A stretch of DNA of 64,000 nt from Simmondsia chinensis (lineage: Eukaryota; Streptophyta; Magnoliopsida; Caryophyllales; Simmondsiaceae). How positions within the stretch are numbered: the stretch's first letter is position 1; each line of letters begins with the position of its first letter. Below, one piece after another: positions 36,893 to 49,620 of this stretch. The stretch covers positions 7,199,501 to 7,263,500 of the forward strand of contig JAGTTD010000018.1 of the NCBI GenBank assembly GCA_018398585.1, given 5' to 3'. Position numbers and translations under genes: made by a program. The notes below the pieces were generated by a model that ran no database searches, was not told the DNA's origin, and was given only the letters and a program-made list of their open reading frames with translations.

Positions 36893-37188
36893 GATAGTTA
36901 AAGAAGAATATAAAATTAAAAGAATAATTGGTTCACTTATCGATGTGAGCCCTTCCTTTATATTATATTTATAGACTTACAAAATAATAATATACAATCA
37001 AGGTAAACCTAAAAAATAAATATTCTATACAGTTAAAGTCAACATAAGGTAAACTTCAAATCAAAAAAAAAAAAAAAAAAACCACTTAGATCTACCCTAA
37101 AATATCTTCATGATGGCGTGGGGATGAACATTGAGCATTGAATTGTTCAGTTGAGATGAGAATGAAGAAGAATGTGGAGATAATATTT
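36893..37188 (-). repeat. 3' LTR of old copia element
   Basis: Matches the split LTR at 48037-48188/52908-53059: shared GATGTGAGCCCTTCC, TTTATATTATATTTATAGAC, AAATATCTTCATGATGGC-like and GGAGATAATATTTT blocks. Contains a run of 19 A near 37063 that is absent from the partner. Confidence 0.65.
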
Positions 37189-37942
37189 TACCGTTAACTT
37201 CTCTGTTGCTTAGTGGTAGGGAAACAACGCAAAGATTGGTCTGTAATCTAGCAAACTGAGTCGAGGAAAGACCGTTAGTAAGCAAATCAGCAATTTGATT
37301 TTTAGAGGCAATGTATAAGATAACTAAATCCCTCGTTCAATCTTTTTACGAACGAAGTGATAGTCAATTTAAATATATTGACCATTTATGAAAAAGGGGA
37401 ATGGAAGTCGTATATTGCACTTAAATTATCACATAGTGAATGAGGACTACGTGGAAGAGAGACACTGAGTTCCCTATGAAGTTGTTGTACCCAAATTATT
37501 TCAGCAGTAGCAAAAGTAATAGCCCGATATTCTGTTTCTGTATTTGAGTGAGCAACAATAGATTGTTTACAAGAGAACCAACTGATAAGACTACCACCAT
37601 AAAATACGGCATGGCCATGAGTAGAACGATGATCATCTGGATCCCTGACTCAATCACCTTTGGAGTAACCAAAAACTTTAGTTTGTGAAGATGAGCGAAG
37701 AATGCACCTAATGAAGATGTGCCCTTAATATACCTCAAAATACGTTTTACATCTTACTGATGAAAAGTGGTTTGCGATGACATGTAATGACACACCCAGT
37801 TTAAAGCAAATGCAAGATCAGGCCAAGTTATAGTAGCATATTGAAGAGCACTAACAACACTATGATATAGTGAAGGATCAAACATAGGCTCGTCAAGTCG
37901 AAAGAGGGGCAAGTTGGCTTCGGCTGGTGTGGAAACAGGTTT
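37189..37942 (-). pseudogene. copia RNase H remnant
   Basis: Frames on the minus strand show AKPVSTPAEANLPLF, ILRYIKGTSSLG (about 37716-37745) and LTNGLSSTQFARLQT (near 37240-37283), the end of the RNase H domain and C-terminal pol tail of copia elements. Broken by several frame changes. RT continues on the other side of the solo LTR. Confidence 0.7.
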
Positions 37943-37947
37943 GGCGC

Positions 37948-39407
37948 TGATGTACTATGTATTTATATATTTTAGTTCTTATTCCTATAACTTATTCTAC
38001 TTTTACATGTGTGTTTTGTTGTAATCTAGGTACATTTAGGCTTAGAGTGCAATGGAATAAACAAATGTTGAAAAGTGACAGAATCAAGCGTAATCGAGGC
38101 GTAATTGAAGGAAACTATGACCCAATAATATCAATAACCACTGATGATGCCATTGGGATCATGTAGATCTCTTCGAGAAATTCGATTTGATATATAATTT
38201 GGCCTGTAACACTTTACCTATCAAAAGTTATGCGCGTTTTATGTTAACTGTGTGCGCTGCAAAAAAAATACGCATGTGCCCCTAAGGCACGCGGCCTCTA
38301 TATAAAGAGAGGGGAGACCTACTTTTTTCCCATCTTTTTCCACGCCTCATCTCGTCCTCTTCTTCCCGAAGCCACTATGAGATCCAAGGGGTTCTCAAAT
38401 GCCGAAGCGTAGGTGGTCGAAGTGCTAGAGGAATTAAAGCAAGGATCAACGTCAATATCAATTAAGGGAGTCTTCAATTCCTAGCTTGCAATCATTGTTT
38501 TCTCTTTTTAGATTTTATGAGTATAAAACTCCCATGGAGGAGTAGACTCTTTTAGTGTAGGGATGAAGGACAGGTAGCCATCCGTATCCCAGATTTATAT
38601 TATGATATTGACAATGGTTTTGGTATGCTATATATGCACCCCTGTAGGGAATTTAGGGTTTTATTTGGTTTTCTTTGTGTGTGCTTGTAACCATGTTAAA
38701 ATCTCCAAATTATTAGTGTTCGTCTACGAGTTTGTAACCTATATCATAACATAACAGGTTTTCACACGTAGTCAGGGCTGAGTTTGTACCTAATCCTGAA
38801 TACAATCTTTTATACAAATTAATACTTAATTAGGAGTAACAAAGGAATTCGTTAGTGCTATTGAGTTAATCCATGCTACACATGGGGTGATAAGATGGGT
38901 TATGCCCTTAGACTAGTTCATTACCCTAAGGCCTAACTTAAGTATTAGTTTAGGTTTAATACTGAATTAAGAGCAAGAAAGGAATTAAGTAGTGTTAATG
39001 AGATAACCTATGGTACACGTAGGATGATATGATATGTTATGCCTTTACACTAGTTCATTACCTAAGCCCTAGTTTAAATATTAAATCAGACTTAGTGCTT
39101 GTAGCCAAAGCCTTCTAAATCATTGTCATAGTAGAATATAATGACGGGATACAAATAAAACTATCCTGAATTTATTCCCTGAACTAACTTCAATTGCATT
39201 GACACATTTACTTTACTGTTAGTTTTGTTAATTCAGTAAACAAATCACTCAAACCAACAAAAAACTCAATTTTAACCCCTCATTAACGACTAATTCCAAC
39301 TTTGTTCCAATTATGTGTGGATACGACACCTGTATACCCGACTAAGCTACGACGACCTCATATGCTTGCAAGTGTGTGGGTTTAAATCACACTTTTAAAA
39401 CACATCA
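37948..39407. repeat. Solo LTR, 1460 bp
   Basis: Ends TGATGT and ACATCA. Flanked by GGCGC (37943-37947) and GGTGC (39408-39412), a 5-bp duplication with one change. The interrupted copia frame resumes on the other side. The end region GTGTGGATACGACACC and GACGACC (about 39312-39357) resembles LTR ends of Tat/Athila-type gypsy elements, from memory. It contains two tandem copies of a unit of about 130 bp (about 38819-39080), each with ACTAGTTCATTACC. Confidence 0.75.
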
Positions 39408-39412
39408 GGTGC

Positions 39413-39735
39413 CTTTCATATGAAATTTATGAGGGAATTAATTCACATATTTGGATTGAGACAAGAAGAACCCATCAGATGCACAATTTACATCAACACC
39501 CATAAAAAAATGTAGAGGTGTAACATCCTTAAGAGAAAAATTGTCTTTAAGAGACTGAACAACCCACCAATGTATGCAGCTTCATTTACTGTTACAAGGA
39601 CGCCATCAACATAGACAAACATATATGTAATGTATCATCCAACTCATTAAACAAAAAGGGAGGAATCAGAGTAGCAACTTCTAAACCCAAGTTGTGAGAG
39701 CAAAGAACGCAACTTGTGGAACCAAGCATGCAGAG
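39413..39735 (-). pseudogene. copia reverse transcriptase remnant
   Basis: The minus strand reads HLYIFMGVDVNCASDGF-like sequence and a Ser-Leu-Phe-rich segment before it, corresponding to the RT region around the YVDD box through the connection to RNase H. It joins the piece at 44913 once the gypsy insertion is removed. Confidence 0.6.
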
Positions 39736-40403
39736 TGTCATGGTCCTAGGCTTGCCCAGTGTTCGTGACCCCGTGACAAGCCGCAAGGTGCGTTGAGGCC
39801 CTTGCGCCCGGCCCTGGGTCAGTGCCCCGGGTCCCTGGTTCGCGCCCAGATCCGCGCGCACGCCACAGGTCACGCCCCAGGGCACTGCCCAGGGCTTGCC
39901 GCAGGGCCCGACACTGTCAACTTTTCTCTTTTTTGTTCGACTCGATGGGGCTTCTTGCACGTCGTCCCCATGGGTCCTAGGATAGCCATATGTATATAGT
40001 AGCTTAGGAAATTTTTACTTTCTTTTTATCTTTTGTCCCTTTTCAAAATAAGGGCGTATGATTGCAGAGACCCCCTTGATGTGTCCTTGTGTCATGGGTA
40101 TAGAGTCCCGTTTTGAATATATATGGGGGAGAGTCTACTCAACTTGTAAACCTCATATCCATTGTATGCTTCGTTAATGAATACAACTTGCCTTGTTTTC
40201 AAGCTTTGTCTTCATGAGTGATTGTTTGTTGTGCTCTTGAGTGGGAGTTGCAGCGCCACATTCGCAGACCCGACGTCCCGAGACCCGGAAGGTCCGAACT
40301 TCTTAGACCATTGTGCGCTCAAAGTGATCTATAGCGCGGGCTTGCGTGTTGTTCTCAGTGAACGACGCGCGCCGCACCGCTCCTAGTTCCTAGGACCGTG
40401 ACA
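39736..40403 (+). repeat. 5' LTR of chromovirus
   Basis: 668 bp, TGTCATGG ... CCGTGACA. GC-rich first third, then the TATATATAGTAGC region. Confidence 0.9.
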
Positions 40404-40405
40404 GT

Positions 40406-40417
40406 TGGTATCAGAGC
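40406..40417 (+). promoter_or_regulatory. Primer binding site (initiator Met tRNA)
   Basis: TGGTATCAGAGC, exact, two bases after the LTR. Confidence 0.9.
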
Positions 40418-40442
40418 CAGATTTCATTGACCCGTTGTTCGA

Positions 40443-40823
40443 GTGATTTCTACTGTCCTTGTTATGGCTAATCCGCCGATGAGGGAGAGAGTAGAGTTGT
40501 TGGAGGGCCGAGTTGAAGGCCTTGAAAGCTTGGTTGAACAGGTTGGACGACACGAAGAGCGCCTCCAAGCGCTGGGCCAGTTTGAGCCCCGAGCTGAAGT
40601 TCTTGAGGAACTTGGAGGTCGAATGGAGTCCCTTGAGACTACCATGACTGAGGTAAAGGAAAACTTCAAGGAACTAGGTGGGGAGATGTATGATGCCATC
40701 GAGGTGGTGCGCGGGGAGCTGTCCGAGCTTTCTGCTAAGGTCAGCTTGCTCGTTTGTGCCATGGGCACCGATAATTCCGATTTTGGGTTTGGCAAAGTGA
40801 AAGCCCCCGATCCAATGAGCTGA
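40443..40823 (+). pseudogene. Truncated gag N-terminus (coiled coil only)
   Basis: The frame encodes an N-terminal coiled coil rich in E, L, R and V (about residues 12-100, for example RVELLEGRVEGLESLVEQ) and stops soon after FGFGKVKAPDP. In complete chromoviruses this motif leads into the capsid domain and a CCHC knuckle, about 250-300 residues before the protease. Here the protease starts within a few bases of the stop, in another frame, so capsid and nucleocapsid are deleted. The probable start is the second ATG (40464, MANPP). Confidence 0.75.
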
Positions 40824-43800
40824 TGCACGTGGAGATTGTCGTGAATGGTCGAAGGACTAGAGCCATGATTGACACCGGCGCCACGCACAACTTTGTCTCG
40901 GGACAAGAGGCGAAAAGACTGGGGTTAAAGCTTAGCCAGGAGGGAGGAAGCTTAAAAGCCGTTAACTCTAATGCTAAGCCGATTCTTGGGCTAGCAAGAG
41001 AGGTAACCGTAAAGCTTGGAGAATGGGAAGGTCGGGTGAACCTCACAGCTGCCCCAGTGGACGACTTCAGCCTTGTTCTTGGTATGGAGTTCCTCCAACA
41101 GGCCAAGGGAATCCCCATGCCGCACATTAATTCACTTCTCCTGATGGGTAAGAATCCGTGTCTAGTGAAGGGCTCCCCGATTACGAAGACAGGTGTCAGA
41201 GGGGGCGCAGGTCCCCAGTTGTCTGCCATGCAGTTCGAGAAAGGGCTAAAGTGACATGAACCTACCTTCCTCGTAGCCTTGTCCGCAAAAGAAGATGAGG
41301 AACCTACTATTGTGCATCCCCGAGTTCAGGGGCTACTAGAAGAGTATGGAGATGTCATGCCAGAGGAGCTACCGAAAGTGCTCCCTCCTCGACGTACTGT
41401 AGATCACCAAATTGAGTTGTTACCCGGGGCTAGGGCCCCCGCCAAAGCACCTTACCGCATGGCGCCCCCGGAGCTGGCTGAGCTTAGGAAACAACTTGGG
41501 GAGTTGATCGATTCAGGCTTCATCCGCCCTTCTAAGGCTCCCTACGGAGCCCCAGTCCTATTCCAGAAGAAACAAGATGGCAGCTTGAGATTGTGCATCG
41601 ACTATCGAGCTCTCAACAAGGTTACCGTGCGGAACCACTACCCCATCCCACTAGTGGCCGATTTGTTTGAACAACTGGGGGGAGCCAAGTTCTTCACTAA
41701 GCTCGACCTTCGCTCAGGTTATCATCAGGTCCGCATTGCTGAAGGAGACGAGCCTAAGACGACATGTGTGACCCGTTATGGGGTGTTTGAATGGCTCGTT
41801 ATGCCTTTCGGGCTCACGAATGCTCCAGCCACCTTCTGCACCTTGATGAATCATGTCTTCCATGAGTACCTTGACAAATTTGTCGTGGTGTACTTGGATG
41901 ACATTATGACCTATAGCACCACCATGGAGGAGCGCCTTTGGCATTTGAGGTTGGTCTTCCAGAAGTTGAAAGAACATCACATGTTTGTGAAGCGAGAGAA
42001 GTGTTCTTTCGCCCAAGAAGAAGTCAGCTTCTTAGGGCACATTATTGGACAAGGACGGATCAAGATGGATCCGAAAAAGATACAAGCTATTGAAGATTGG
42101 TCGGGGCCGAGGAATGTCAGTGAGCTTCGTTCCTTTCACGGCCTTGCCAACTACTACAAAAGATTTATTGAGGGCTATTCAAAGAAGACAACCCCGTTGA
42201 CTGATTCGTTGAAAAAGGACCACAAATGGGATTGGTCAGACTCATGCCAGCAAGCTTTTGAAGAACTAAAGACAACAGTCATGAGAGAACCCATCTTGGC
42301 CCTTCCCGATATTACTAATCCCTTTGAAGTCCAAACGGACGCTTCCAATTTTGCACTCGGAGGAGTCTTACTGCAAGAAAAGCATCCCATAGCTTACGAA
42401 AGCCGAAAACTCAAGGATGCCGAACGTCGTTATGCTGCACAGGAAAAGGAGCTCCTGGCCATGGTTCACTGTTTGCGAGTTTGGAGACACTACCTTTTGG
42501 GATCAAGGTTCGTGGTGAAAATGGACAATTCAGCTACTAGCCACATCCTGACCCAGCCGAAGCTATCATCCAGGCAAGCCAGATTGCAGGACTTTCTTAC
42601 CGAATTTGACATGGAGTTACAGTATCAAGCCGGAAAGAGCAATCAGGTGGCCGATGCCTTGAGCCGACGGTCCGACTTAGTTGCTCTGAGCCTGTGTGCT
42701 TCCCTCTCCTATAGTGGTGTGACTACCTTACTTCAAGAGAAAATCAAGCAGCATATGAATGAAGATCCATCCGGCAGAGTCATTCGTGGACTGATCCTAG
42801 AGGGAAAAACCCGACGGTTCTGGGAGGAAGACGGACTTCTATTGACAAAGGGGAGAAGGCTGTTTGTTCCGGCAGCTGGGGGACTTAGGAGGTCCTTGAT
42901 GAAGGAATCCCATGACACCCTTTGGGCAGGACACCCTGGTTGGCAACGAACTCTGAGTTTGCTGATGCAGGGTTACTTCTGGCCCGGAATGAAGGAAGAT
43001 GTGATGAGCTACACAAAGACCTGCCTCGTCTGTCAGCAGGATAAGATCGAGAGACAGAAGAAGGCAGGGTTGTTAGAGCCCCTCCCTGTTCCGTCACGAC
43101 CTTGGGAGAGTGTCTCTTTGGACTTCATCACCAGCTAACCAAAAGTGGGGGAGCTCTCCGCAATATTGGTGGTTGTTGACCGGTTCTCCAAATATGCCAC
43201 ATTCATCCCTACCTCTAGTTCCTGTCCTGCCGAGGAGACAGCGTCCTTGTTCTTTCAGCACATTATGAAGTATTGGGGAGTTCCACGCAATATCGTGAGC
43301 GACAGGGATCCTCGGTTTACCGGCACCTTTTGGTCAGAACTTTTCAGGCTGTTGGGGTCTGAGCTGAACATCTCCTCAAGCTATCACCCTGAGACCGATG
43401 GTCAGACAGAGAGGATCAATGGGCTGTTGGAGGAATATCTACGACATTTTGTGAGTGCCAACTAGTCCGACTGGGTTGAGCTCCTCCATGTTGCGCAATT
43501 CTGTTTTAACTCCCAGAAGAGCTCATCCTCGAACAAGAGCCCCTTTGAAATTGTCAATGGCCGACAGCCTCTTCTACCGCATACTGTGACAGAACCGTAC
43601 AGGGGTGAAAATCCGAGGGCGTACAACTACACCAGGGAATGGAGGGACAACAATGAGGTTGCAAAGGCCTACTTAGAGAAGGCCTCCAAGAGAATGAAAA
43701 AGTGGGCAGATCGGGGAAGACGACCGATGGAGTTTCAACCTGGGGACATGGTGCTAGTCAAGATCAACTATGACCAGCAAAGATTTCTCAGGAAAAGGGA

Positions 43801-44503
43801 CAAGCGACTAGTGCGCAAGTACGAAGGCCCAGTTCGTTTGGTTGCCCGTGTGGGACGAGCCTCCTATCGGGTCCAACCCCCGAACTGGATGAAAGTCCAC
43901 CCTGTATTTCATGTGAGTTGCCTCAAGCCCTTCCAGGCGGATGAAGAAGATCCCTCACGTAAGGTATCCGCAAGGACGGACATCCGCATGCACCCAACAC
44001 CTACACCCGAAGTGGAAGAAGTTATTGCCGAGCGAAAAATTGAAGACCACAAGGGAGTCAAGAAGACAGAGTACCTGATACGGTGGAAGGGAAAACCTGT
44101 TGAAGAAACAAGCTGGATCGCTGAAGAAGACCTCCCTAACAGGGAGAGACTGAAGACCAAGAAGAAGGAAAAGAAGAAGTTGACGAGGGCGTCGACAACT
44201 CAAGTGGGGGGAGGATGTCATGGTCCTAGGCTTGCCCAGTGTCCGCGACCCCGTGACAAGCCGCAAGGTGCATTGAGGCCCTTGCGCCCGGCCCCTGGTC
44301 AGTGCCCCGGGTCCCTGGTTCTAGACCAGACCCGCACGCTCGCCCCTGCGCGCGCCCCGGGTCGGGCCACAGGTCGCGCCCCAGGGCGCTGCCCAGGGCC
44401 TGCCGCAGGGCCCGACACTGTCAACTTTTCTCTTTTTTGTTCGACTCGATGGGGCTTCTTGCACGTCGTCCCCATGGGTCCTAGGATAGCCATATGTATA
44501 TAG
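40823..44503 (+). pseudogene. gypsy pol: protease, RT, RNase H, integrase, chromodomain
   Basis: A single reading frame with stops TGA at about 41252, TAA at 43136 and TAG at 43463. Order: protease MIDTGATHNFVS (40865); RT with [20 protein letters not shown] (about 41560), [12 protein letters not shown] and the catalytic VVYLDDIM (41884); RNase H with [11 protein letters not shown] (42334), the [10 protein letters not shown] block and MDNS; integrase zinc finger ([11 protein letters not shown] ... CLVCQQDK), core with VVVDRFSKYATF, VSDRDPRFTG and SSYHPETDGQTERING (DDE); C-terminal VHPVFHVSCLKP; chromodomain EYLIRWKGKPVEETSWIAEEDL (about 44071-44135). The frame continues into the 3' LTR without a stop before 44503. 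The chromodomain family guides integration to heterochromatin. Inactive as it stands. Confidence 0.9.
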
Positions 44504-44907
44504 TAGCTTAGGAAATTTTTACTTTCTTTTTATCTTTTGTCCTTTTTCAAAATAGGGGTGTATGATTGCAGAGACCCCCTTGATGTTTCCTTGTGTCATG
44601 GGTATAGAGTCCCGTTTTGTATATATATGGGGGAGAGTCCACTCAACTTGTAAACCTCATATCCGCTGTATGCTTTGTTAATGAATACAAATTGCCTTGT
44701 TTTCAAGCTTTGTCTTCATGTGTGATTGTTTGTCGTGCTCTTAAGTGGGAGTTGCAGCGCCACATTCGCACACTCGACGTCCCGAGACCTGGACGGTCTG
44801 AACTTCTTAGACCGCCGTGCGCTCAAAGTGATCTATAGCGCGGGCTTGCGTGTTGTTCTCAGTGAACGACGCGCGCCGCACGGCTCCTAGTTCCTAGGAC
44901 CGTGACA
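44216..44907 (+). repeat. 3' LTR of chromovirus
   Basis: 692 bp, preceded by the purine tract AGTGGGGGGAGGA. It is longer than the 5' LTR in the GC-rich first part. Confidence 0.9.
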
Positions 44908-44912
44908 CAGAG

Positions 44913-47900
44913 CCTGTATAAGGCCATAAAGAGTCCAACAAGCATACATGATTAGGAAATGTTGCGTCACGATATCGTGAAGGTTGCTGCATGTAAATTA
45001 TTTCTGTTAGTTCACCATTTAAAAAGGAATTATCCACATCAAGCTAGCGAGTTTGCCACCCTTGCGAAATACGATAGAAAGAACATGTCGGATAGTGGTT
45101 GGTTTTACAACGGACTAAACGTCTTAAAAAGTCAATACTCTCTTCTTGTCCGAATCCCTTAATCACAAGGTGAGCCTTGTAGCGATTGATGGATCCGTCA
45201 ACTTGTCTCTTGACCTGGAAAACTCGTTCACGACTTACAGTACTTGCATTGTGGGCAATTTTGGTAGTATAAGATGTAGGTCTGGGGTCACGAGATAGAG
45301 GATAAAGGATAGCGAGTAGCAGCGAATGCTTGGGGTTTGAGTGATACTGTTTTGGAATGAGTATGGAGGTGTCGATAGTGTGAAAATAGGAAGGGACAGA
45401 GGGATTGGCTATGTGAATGTTTGATGAGGCAGTTGAGTGAGGAGGTTAAGTGGTGGAGTCAAGTAATGGCAGTCACTGGTGGACAACCTTGAGCCCAAAC
45501 TAGGAGGAGTAGGGGGTGACCGACTAGAGAATGATTGAAAAGGAGATGGTGGAGAAGGAGGCAGTGGTGGAGGGAGCATCGCTTTTGGCGACGGACCCAA
45601 TGAGACAAGTGCATCGTCGTTATCGAGGAGAGATAGACAGACGCCAGGATTAGATGGGAGATCAGGTGAACACGTGGACGATGACAAAGGCGTAAGAGAG
45701 GAGTAGGAAATTGGTTTCATCAAAAACTAGATGACGAGCTATGTAAATTCGATTTGTAGGAGGATGAAGACATTGATAACCTTTGTGTTTAGAGCTATAC
45801 CCAATAAAACACAAGGTTGGAAACGAAAATCACACTTATGTTTATTATAAGGTCGTAAATATGGATAACACAAACAACCAACATTTTAAAGAGGGCGCAG
45901 TTAGGAGAACTGTTATGGAGATTTTAATATGGAGAAGAAAGTTGTAGTGTAGGAATTATAGTTTTATTCATTAGAAAAATAGTAATGTTGAAGGCATGTT
46001 CCCAAAATATGAATGGAATAGCGTGTGCAAGTAAAGAGAGTCCTTTTTCAACAATGCCGCAATGACGTCGTTCAATGGCATCATTTTGATCTTATGTATG
46101 TAGATAGGAGACATGACGGGCAACTGCTAAAGCTTCCAAGAAATTAGAAAAATTACAAAATTCTCCTTCCCAATTGGGTTGAAGTTGCTTGAAGGTATGG
46201 CCAAATTGTGTTTTAGCCATAATTTGAAAATATTTGTAAATGTCAAAAGCTTGAGACTATTGCGACATAAAAAAAAATCATAAAAATTTAGAGTGATCGT
46301 CCAAGAAAGGAACAAAAAAGGAATTTTCATTTATAGATGTAGTAAGGGAAGGACCCTATACATCGGAGTAAACTAATTCAAACGGGAAACTAGAAGATAC
46401 ATGACTACCAGGAAAATGAAGACGGTGAATTTTCCATGTTTGATAAGACTTACATAGAGAAAAGTCTTTATTAGACACGAGTAACTGAAAAGAAGAAACA
46501 GTCCTATGAACGATCTTCTCATTAGGATGACCAAGGTGATTGTGCCATCTTTGAAGAGAAGTTCACTCTCCTAAAAACGCAGCCCTAGACTTACTTAAAG
46601 TTGAATCCACCCTGCTATTAGGTAAATATAAGGGCCATGATCAAATGTACCCTTTAAGAAGTGTGTTGCCCTGCATGTTTTTAACCATTAACTAAACAAA
46701 AGTCAGGATGAACTTTCATGTAAACATTATTATCTTCGGTTAACTAGGAGACACTAAGAAGATTCTTAGTAATTTTTGAAACACATAATATATTACTTAA
46801 GGTTAGATTGGTGCCTCTTGTAGGTATAATTTATAAATGATGTTCTAGTGTGAGAGATAAGGAATAATGTATGGTTACCAACCTACACAAGTCATCTCCT
46901 TGGTAGCATGCATGAGAGGAAAGATCTACGAGATGATTTGATGCTCTTGAGTCTACATACCATGCCAGTTTGGGCACACAATATTAGGAGAGGCTATCAT
47001 GGCATTGATTTTAGCGGGCTTTTCAGTGGAATAAGCATGATTGGAACGATTGTAGTAGACAAGCATCGAATGTCCACGTTTTAAGCAAATTTGACAATAT
47101 ACTCATGGCTTGTTGTTAGGGCCTTGATTTTTTAGTCCCCATTTGTTCGGGCATCGGTTGTGATTTGGATGTGAAATTCGGTTTTGGCCATCAGAGTTTG
47201 GAAGTTGCCGTTGATGATTTGAAGTGTTATATGAGACTTGATTTAGGTGATTTTTGGTTTGTCCTTTATGGTTCTGTTTGTGGGCTAAATGTGCCGTAAG
47301 GCTAGGAGCTTGTGAGAAATGATCAAGACGTTCCTCTTCTTATAAGAGCATACCAAAAAGTGCATCCACAATAATAAGATCGGGTCTGGTATTAATAAAG
47401 GTTATGAAGGGGCCATATTTTTCATCAAGACCTTTGAGGATGTAGAGAATAACATCTTATTTAGGGACAAGATTAAGGTCGCAAGTAAGAAGTTTCTTCT
47501 TCTCAACATAATAAAAAATTGATAAGGTACCGTGATTATGGGATTTTAGCGTCCATCTGATTTGCAAAGCATGAGCTCAAGCTTGTGAGTGAAAGATGAG
47601 TTCAAGGGTCAGCCAAGTTTCTCGAAATGAGGTTACTCTTGCAACATGTTCAAGATCACATTCGCTGATAATGGATTGGAGCCAAAGTATCACCATCCTG
47701 TCTTTCTTCATCTAGTTTGGAACTTTTGGGTTGAGTTGGAGGGTGTTGAAGTTGTTTTTAGTAGATTGGTCTACATTAACATTTCTGTTGGATTTTTAAG
47801 TAATTAGGGTTGGGCGCCTTGGTCAAGGAGTTCATCTAACTCATAGACTTCAAGAGTTGACATTGCTAGGTTCCTACATAAATAATAATGGTCTTTATCA

Positions 47901-48001
47901 AACTTTAAAGCCAGACTAGGAATAGCAAAGAGGTTATATTGAGAATAATTGGTGCTTTTAGTAGCAGCAAGAAAATTTGAATTGGAAGTTTGAGAAGCCA
48001 T
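44913..48001 (-). pseudogene. copia gag to RT remnant (upstream part of old element)
   Basis: From high to low coordinates on the minus strand: gag start MASQTSNSNFLAATKSTNYS (48001) with the IPSLALKFDKDHYYLCR block; a zinc-knuckle-like CQICLKRGHSMLVYYN (near 47080); integrase pieces YHLGHPNEKIVH (near 46520) and VSYLHT ... ERRHCGIVEKGLSLLAHAIP (46040-46110) with degraded triad; then KRQVDGSINRYKAHLV (near 45180) of the RT. Frames change every few hundred bases, so it is long dead. Confidence 0.7.
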
Positions 48002-48781
48002 GAAAACTAAATATGACGTTGGTTGTTTTATGGATCTGATACTATAAAGAAGAAGAGAAAATTAAAAGAGTAATTGGGTCACTTAGTGATGTGAGCCCTT
48101 CCTTTATATTATATTTATAGACTAAAAAAATAATGATATACAATCAGGATAGGTAAATTTATAAAATAAATATTTTATCTAGATAAAGCACTACAAAAAA
48201 AGTGACCAATAGTAACAAACTAGAAAATTTTCTGTTACAATTGATTTACCAATAGCAACAAAAATTTTCTTTTGTTGCAAATGCAAAATCTCATACCAAG
48301 CTGACCCCTTTTGTAACAAAAAATTAGTCTGTTGGTATTCTATATAGCATTACCAATAGTATACTTGTGTTTGTTAGTAAAGGTATTTTAATAGAAAATT
48401 TTTTATATGTTATAAGGTAAGAAATGAATTTTTACTTCCCTCCAATATTACGTTGTAAAAAAAATTAAAAAATAATTTGTCAAAGACATATAGATAATTC
48501 AATTATATTAACTTTTTTGTCCTCTAAATACATTACATAAATTTAATATTGGCAAGAATCTAAAATTTTATGTCAATTCACAAATTTTTGGGTAAAATAT
48601 TCCCGCCAAAGCCCAAATTTGGATATTAAAAATTTCATTAATATTTTATAAAATAAAAAATATGCCCTAAATCACCAGAGTTTGACACTCCTCTCTCTGT
48701 TCGCCTGCTTCACTCTCTCTCTGTCGCCTGCTTCACTCTCTCCCTGTTCGCTCGCTTCACTCTCTCTCTCGCGCCTATACG

Positions 48782-48812
<31 letters not shown>

Positions 48813-49349
48813 ACGCTTTCTCTTTCGCTCGTCCCTTCACTTGGCTCTTCACTTTAATTTAGTTTTGTGTCCTTGTTGTAGGTCCGGTAGAGAGAAAGGG
48901 TTTGACACTGCAAGTTTGACTCTATTGTAAAGGTATCAATTTCCACTACAAGAAAAATGACCTTTAGTATCGAAAAATTTAGTTTCGGATATGTGAACCA
49001 ATACAAAAAGACATTAATTGTATCGGATACATGCTACCGATACTAAGGATATGGACACTTAAAGCAACATGGTGGCGCATTGTAGCGGAAAAATTGTTAT
49101 TGTATCGGAAAATTTTGTAACCGATACTAAAAATTCTATAGCATCTAAGGTTTTCCGATACAATTGAGTTGTTATCCTATTCTATCGAATATTTCATAAT
49201 ACTAGACTATAAAATATATATTAGAGTCGGTTCCCAAAATAATACTTAAAAATAAAAAAAAAATAAAAGAAATAATGCTTAAAATAAAATATTTACTTGT
49301 TTGGGTTCGTGTAGCAACAAATAAACCGCATTCAAAAATAGCAGTTATA

Positions 49350-49620
49350 TTCAAAGACAACCGCATTTAAAAAACGCGTTTATTTTAAAATAAACCCGCG
49401 TTTACTTAACGCGGCTTATAACTAGTGCCCAGATACGTTTAAATAAAAATACATAAATATAACCGCATGTCATGGACGCGTTTAACTTGAAATTAAACCG
49501 CGTCTCTAAGACGCGGTTTACTATTAAACCGTGTCTATAAAATGCGGTTTACTGTTAAACCGTGTCTATAAAACGCGGTTCAAATGCCTAAAAACTGCGT
49601 CTTGTTAACATGGTTTACTG
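49350..49620. repeat. Array of short palindromes (AAACCGCGTCT / AGACGCGGTTT)
   Basis: At least five inverted word pairs, for example AAACCGCGTCT ... AGACGCGGTTT near 49494-49523, AAACCGTGTCT ... ATGCGGTTT and AAACGCGGTT. They lie in the left sub-terminal part of the nested CACTA. In this superfamily such regions bind the element's own TNPA-like protein; binding here is inferred. Confidence 0.65.

Larger units (their letters stand above)
39736..44907 (+). mobile_element. Ty3/gypsy chromovirus, near-complete but gag-deleted
   Basis: LTRs 39736-40403 and 44216-44907 flank a primer binding site, a truncated gag and a long pol frame ending in a chromodomain, then a purine tract. The flanks are a perfect 5-bp duplication CAGAG (39731-39735 and 44908-44912). 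By eye the LTRs differ at about one base in twenty, younger than most neighbours. Pol is one reading frame with only three nonsense codons. Coiled-coil gag start and chromodomain suggest a Galadriel- or Tekay-like chromovirus, which is an inference. Confidence 0.92.

Noticed and set aside
44302..44493. Pro/Arg/Ala-rich frames on both strands
   Set aside because: Shadows of the GC-rich first part of the chromovirus LTR.
48682..48930. 82-residue plus-strand ORF rich in S and L
   Set aside because: Encoded by a CT microsatellite in the CACTA element.
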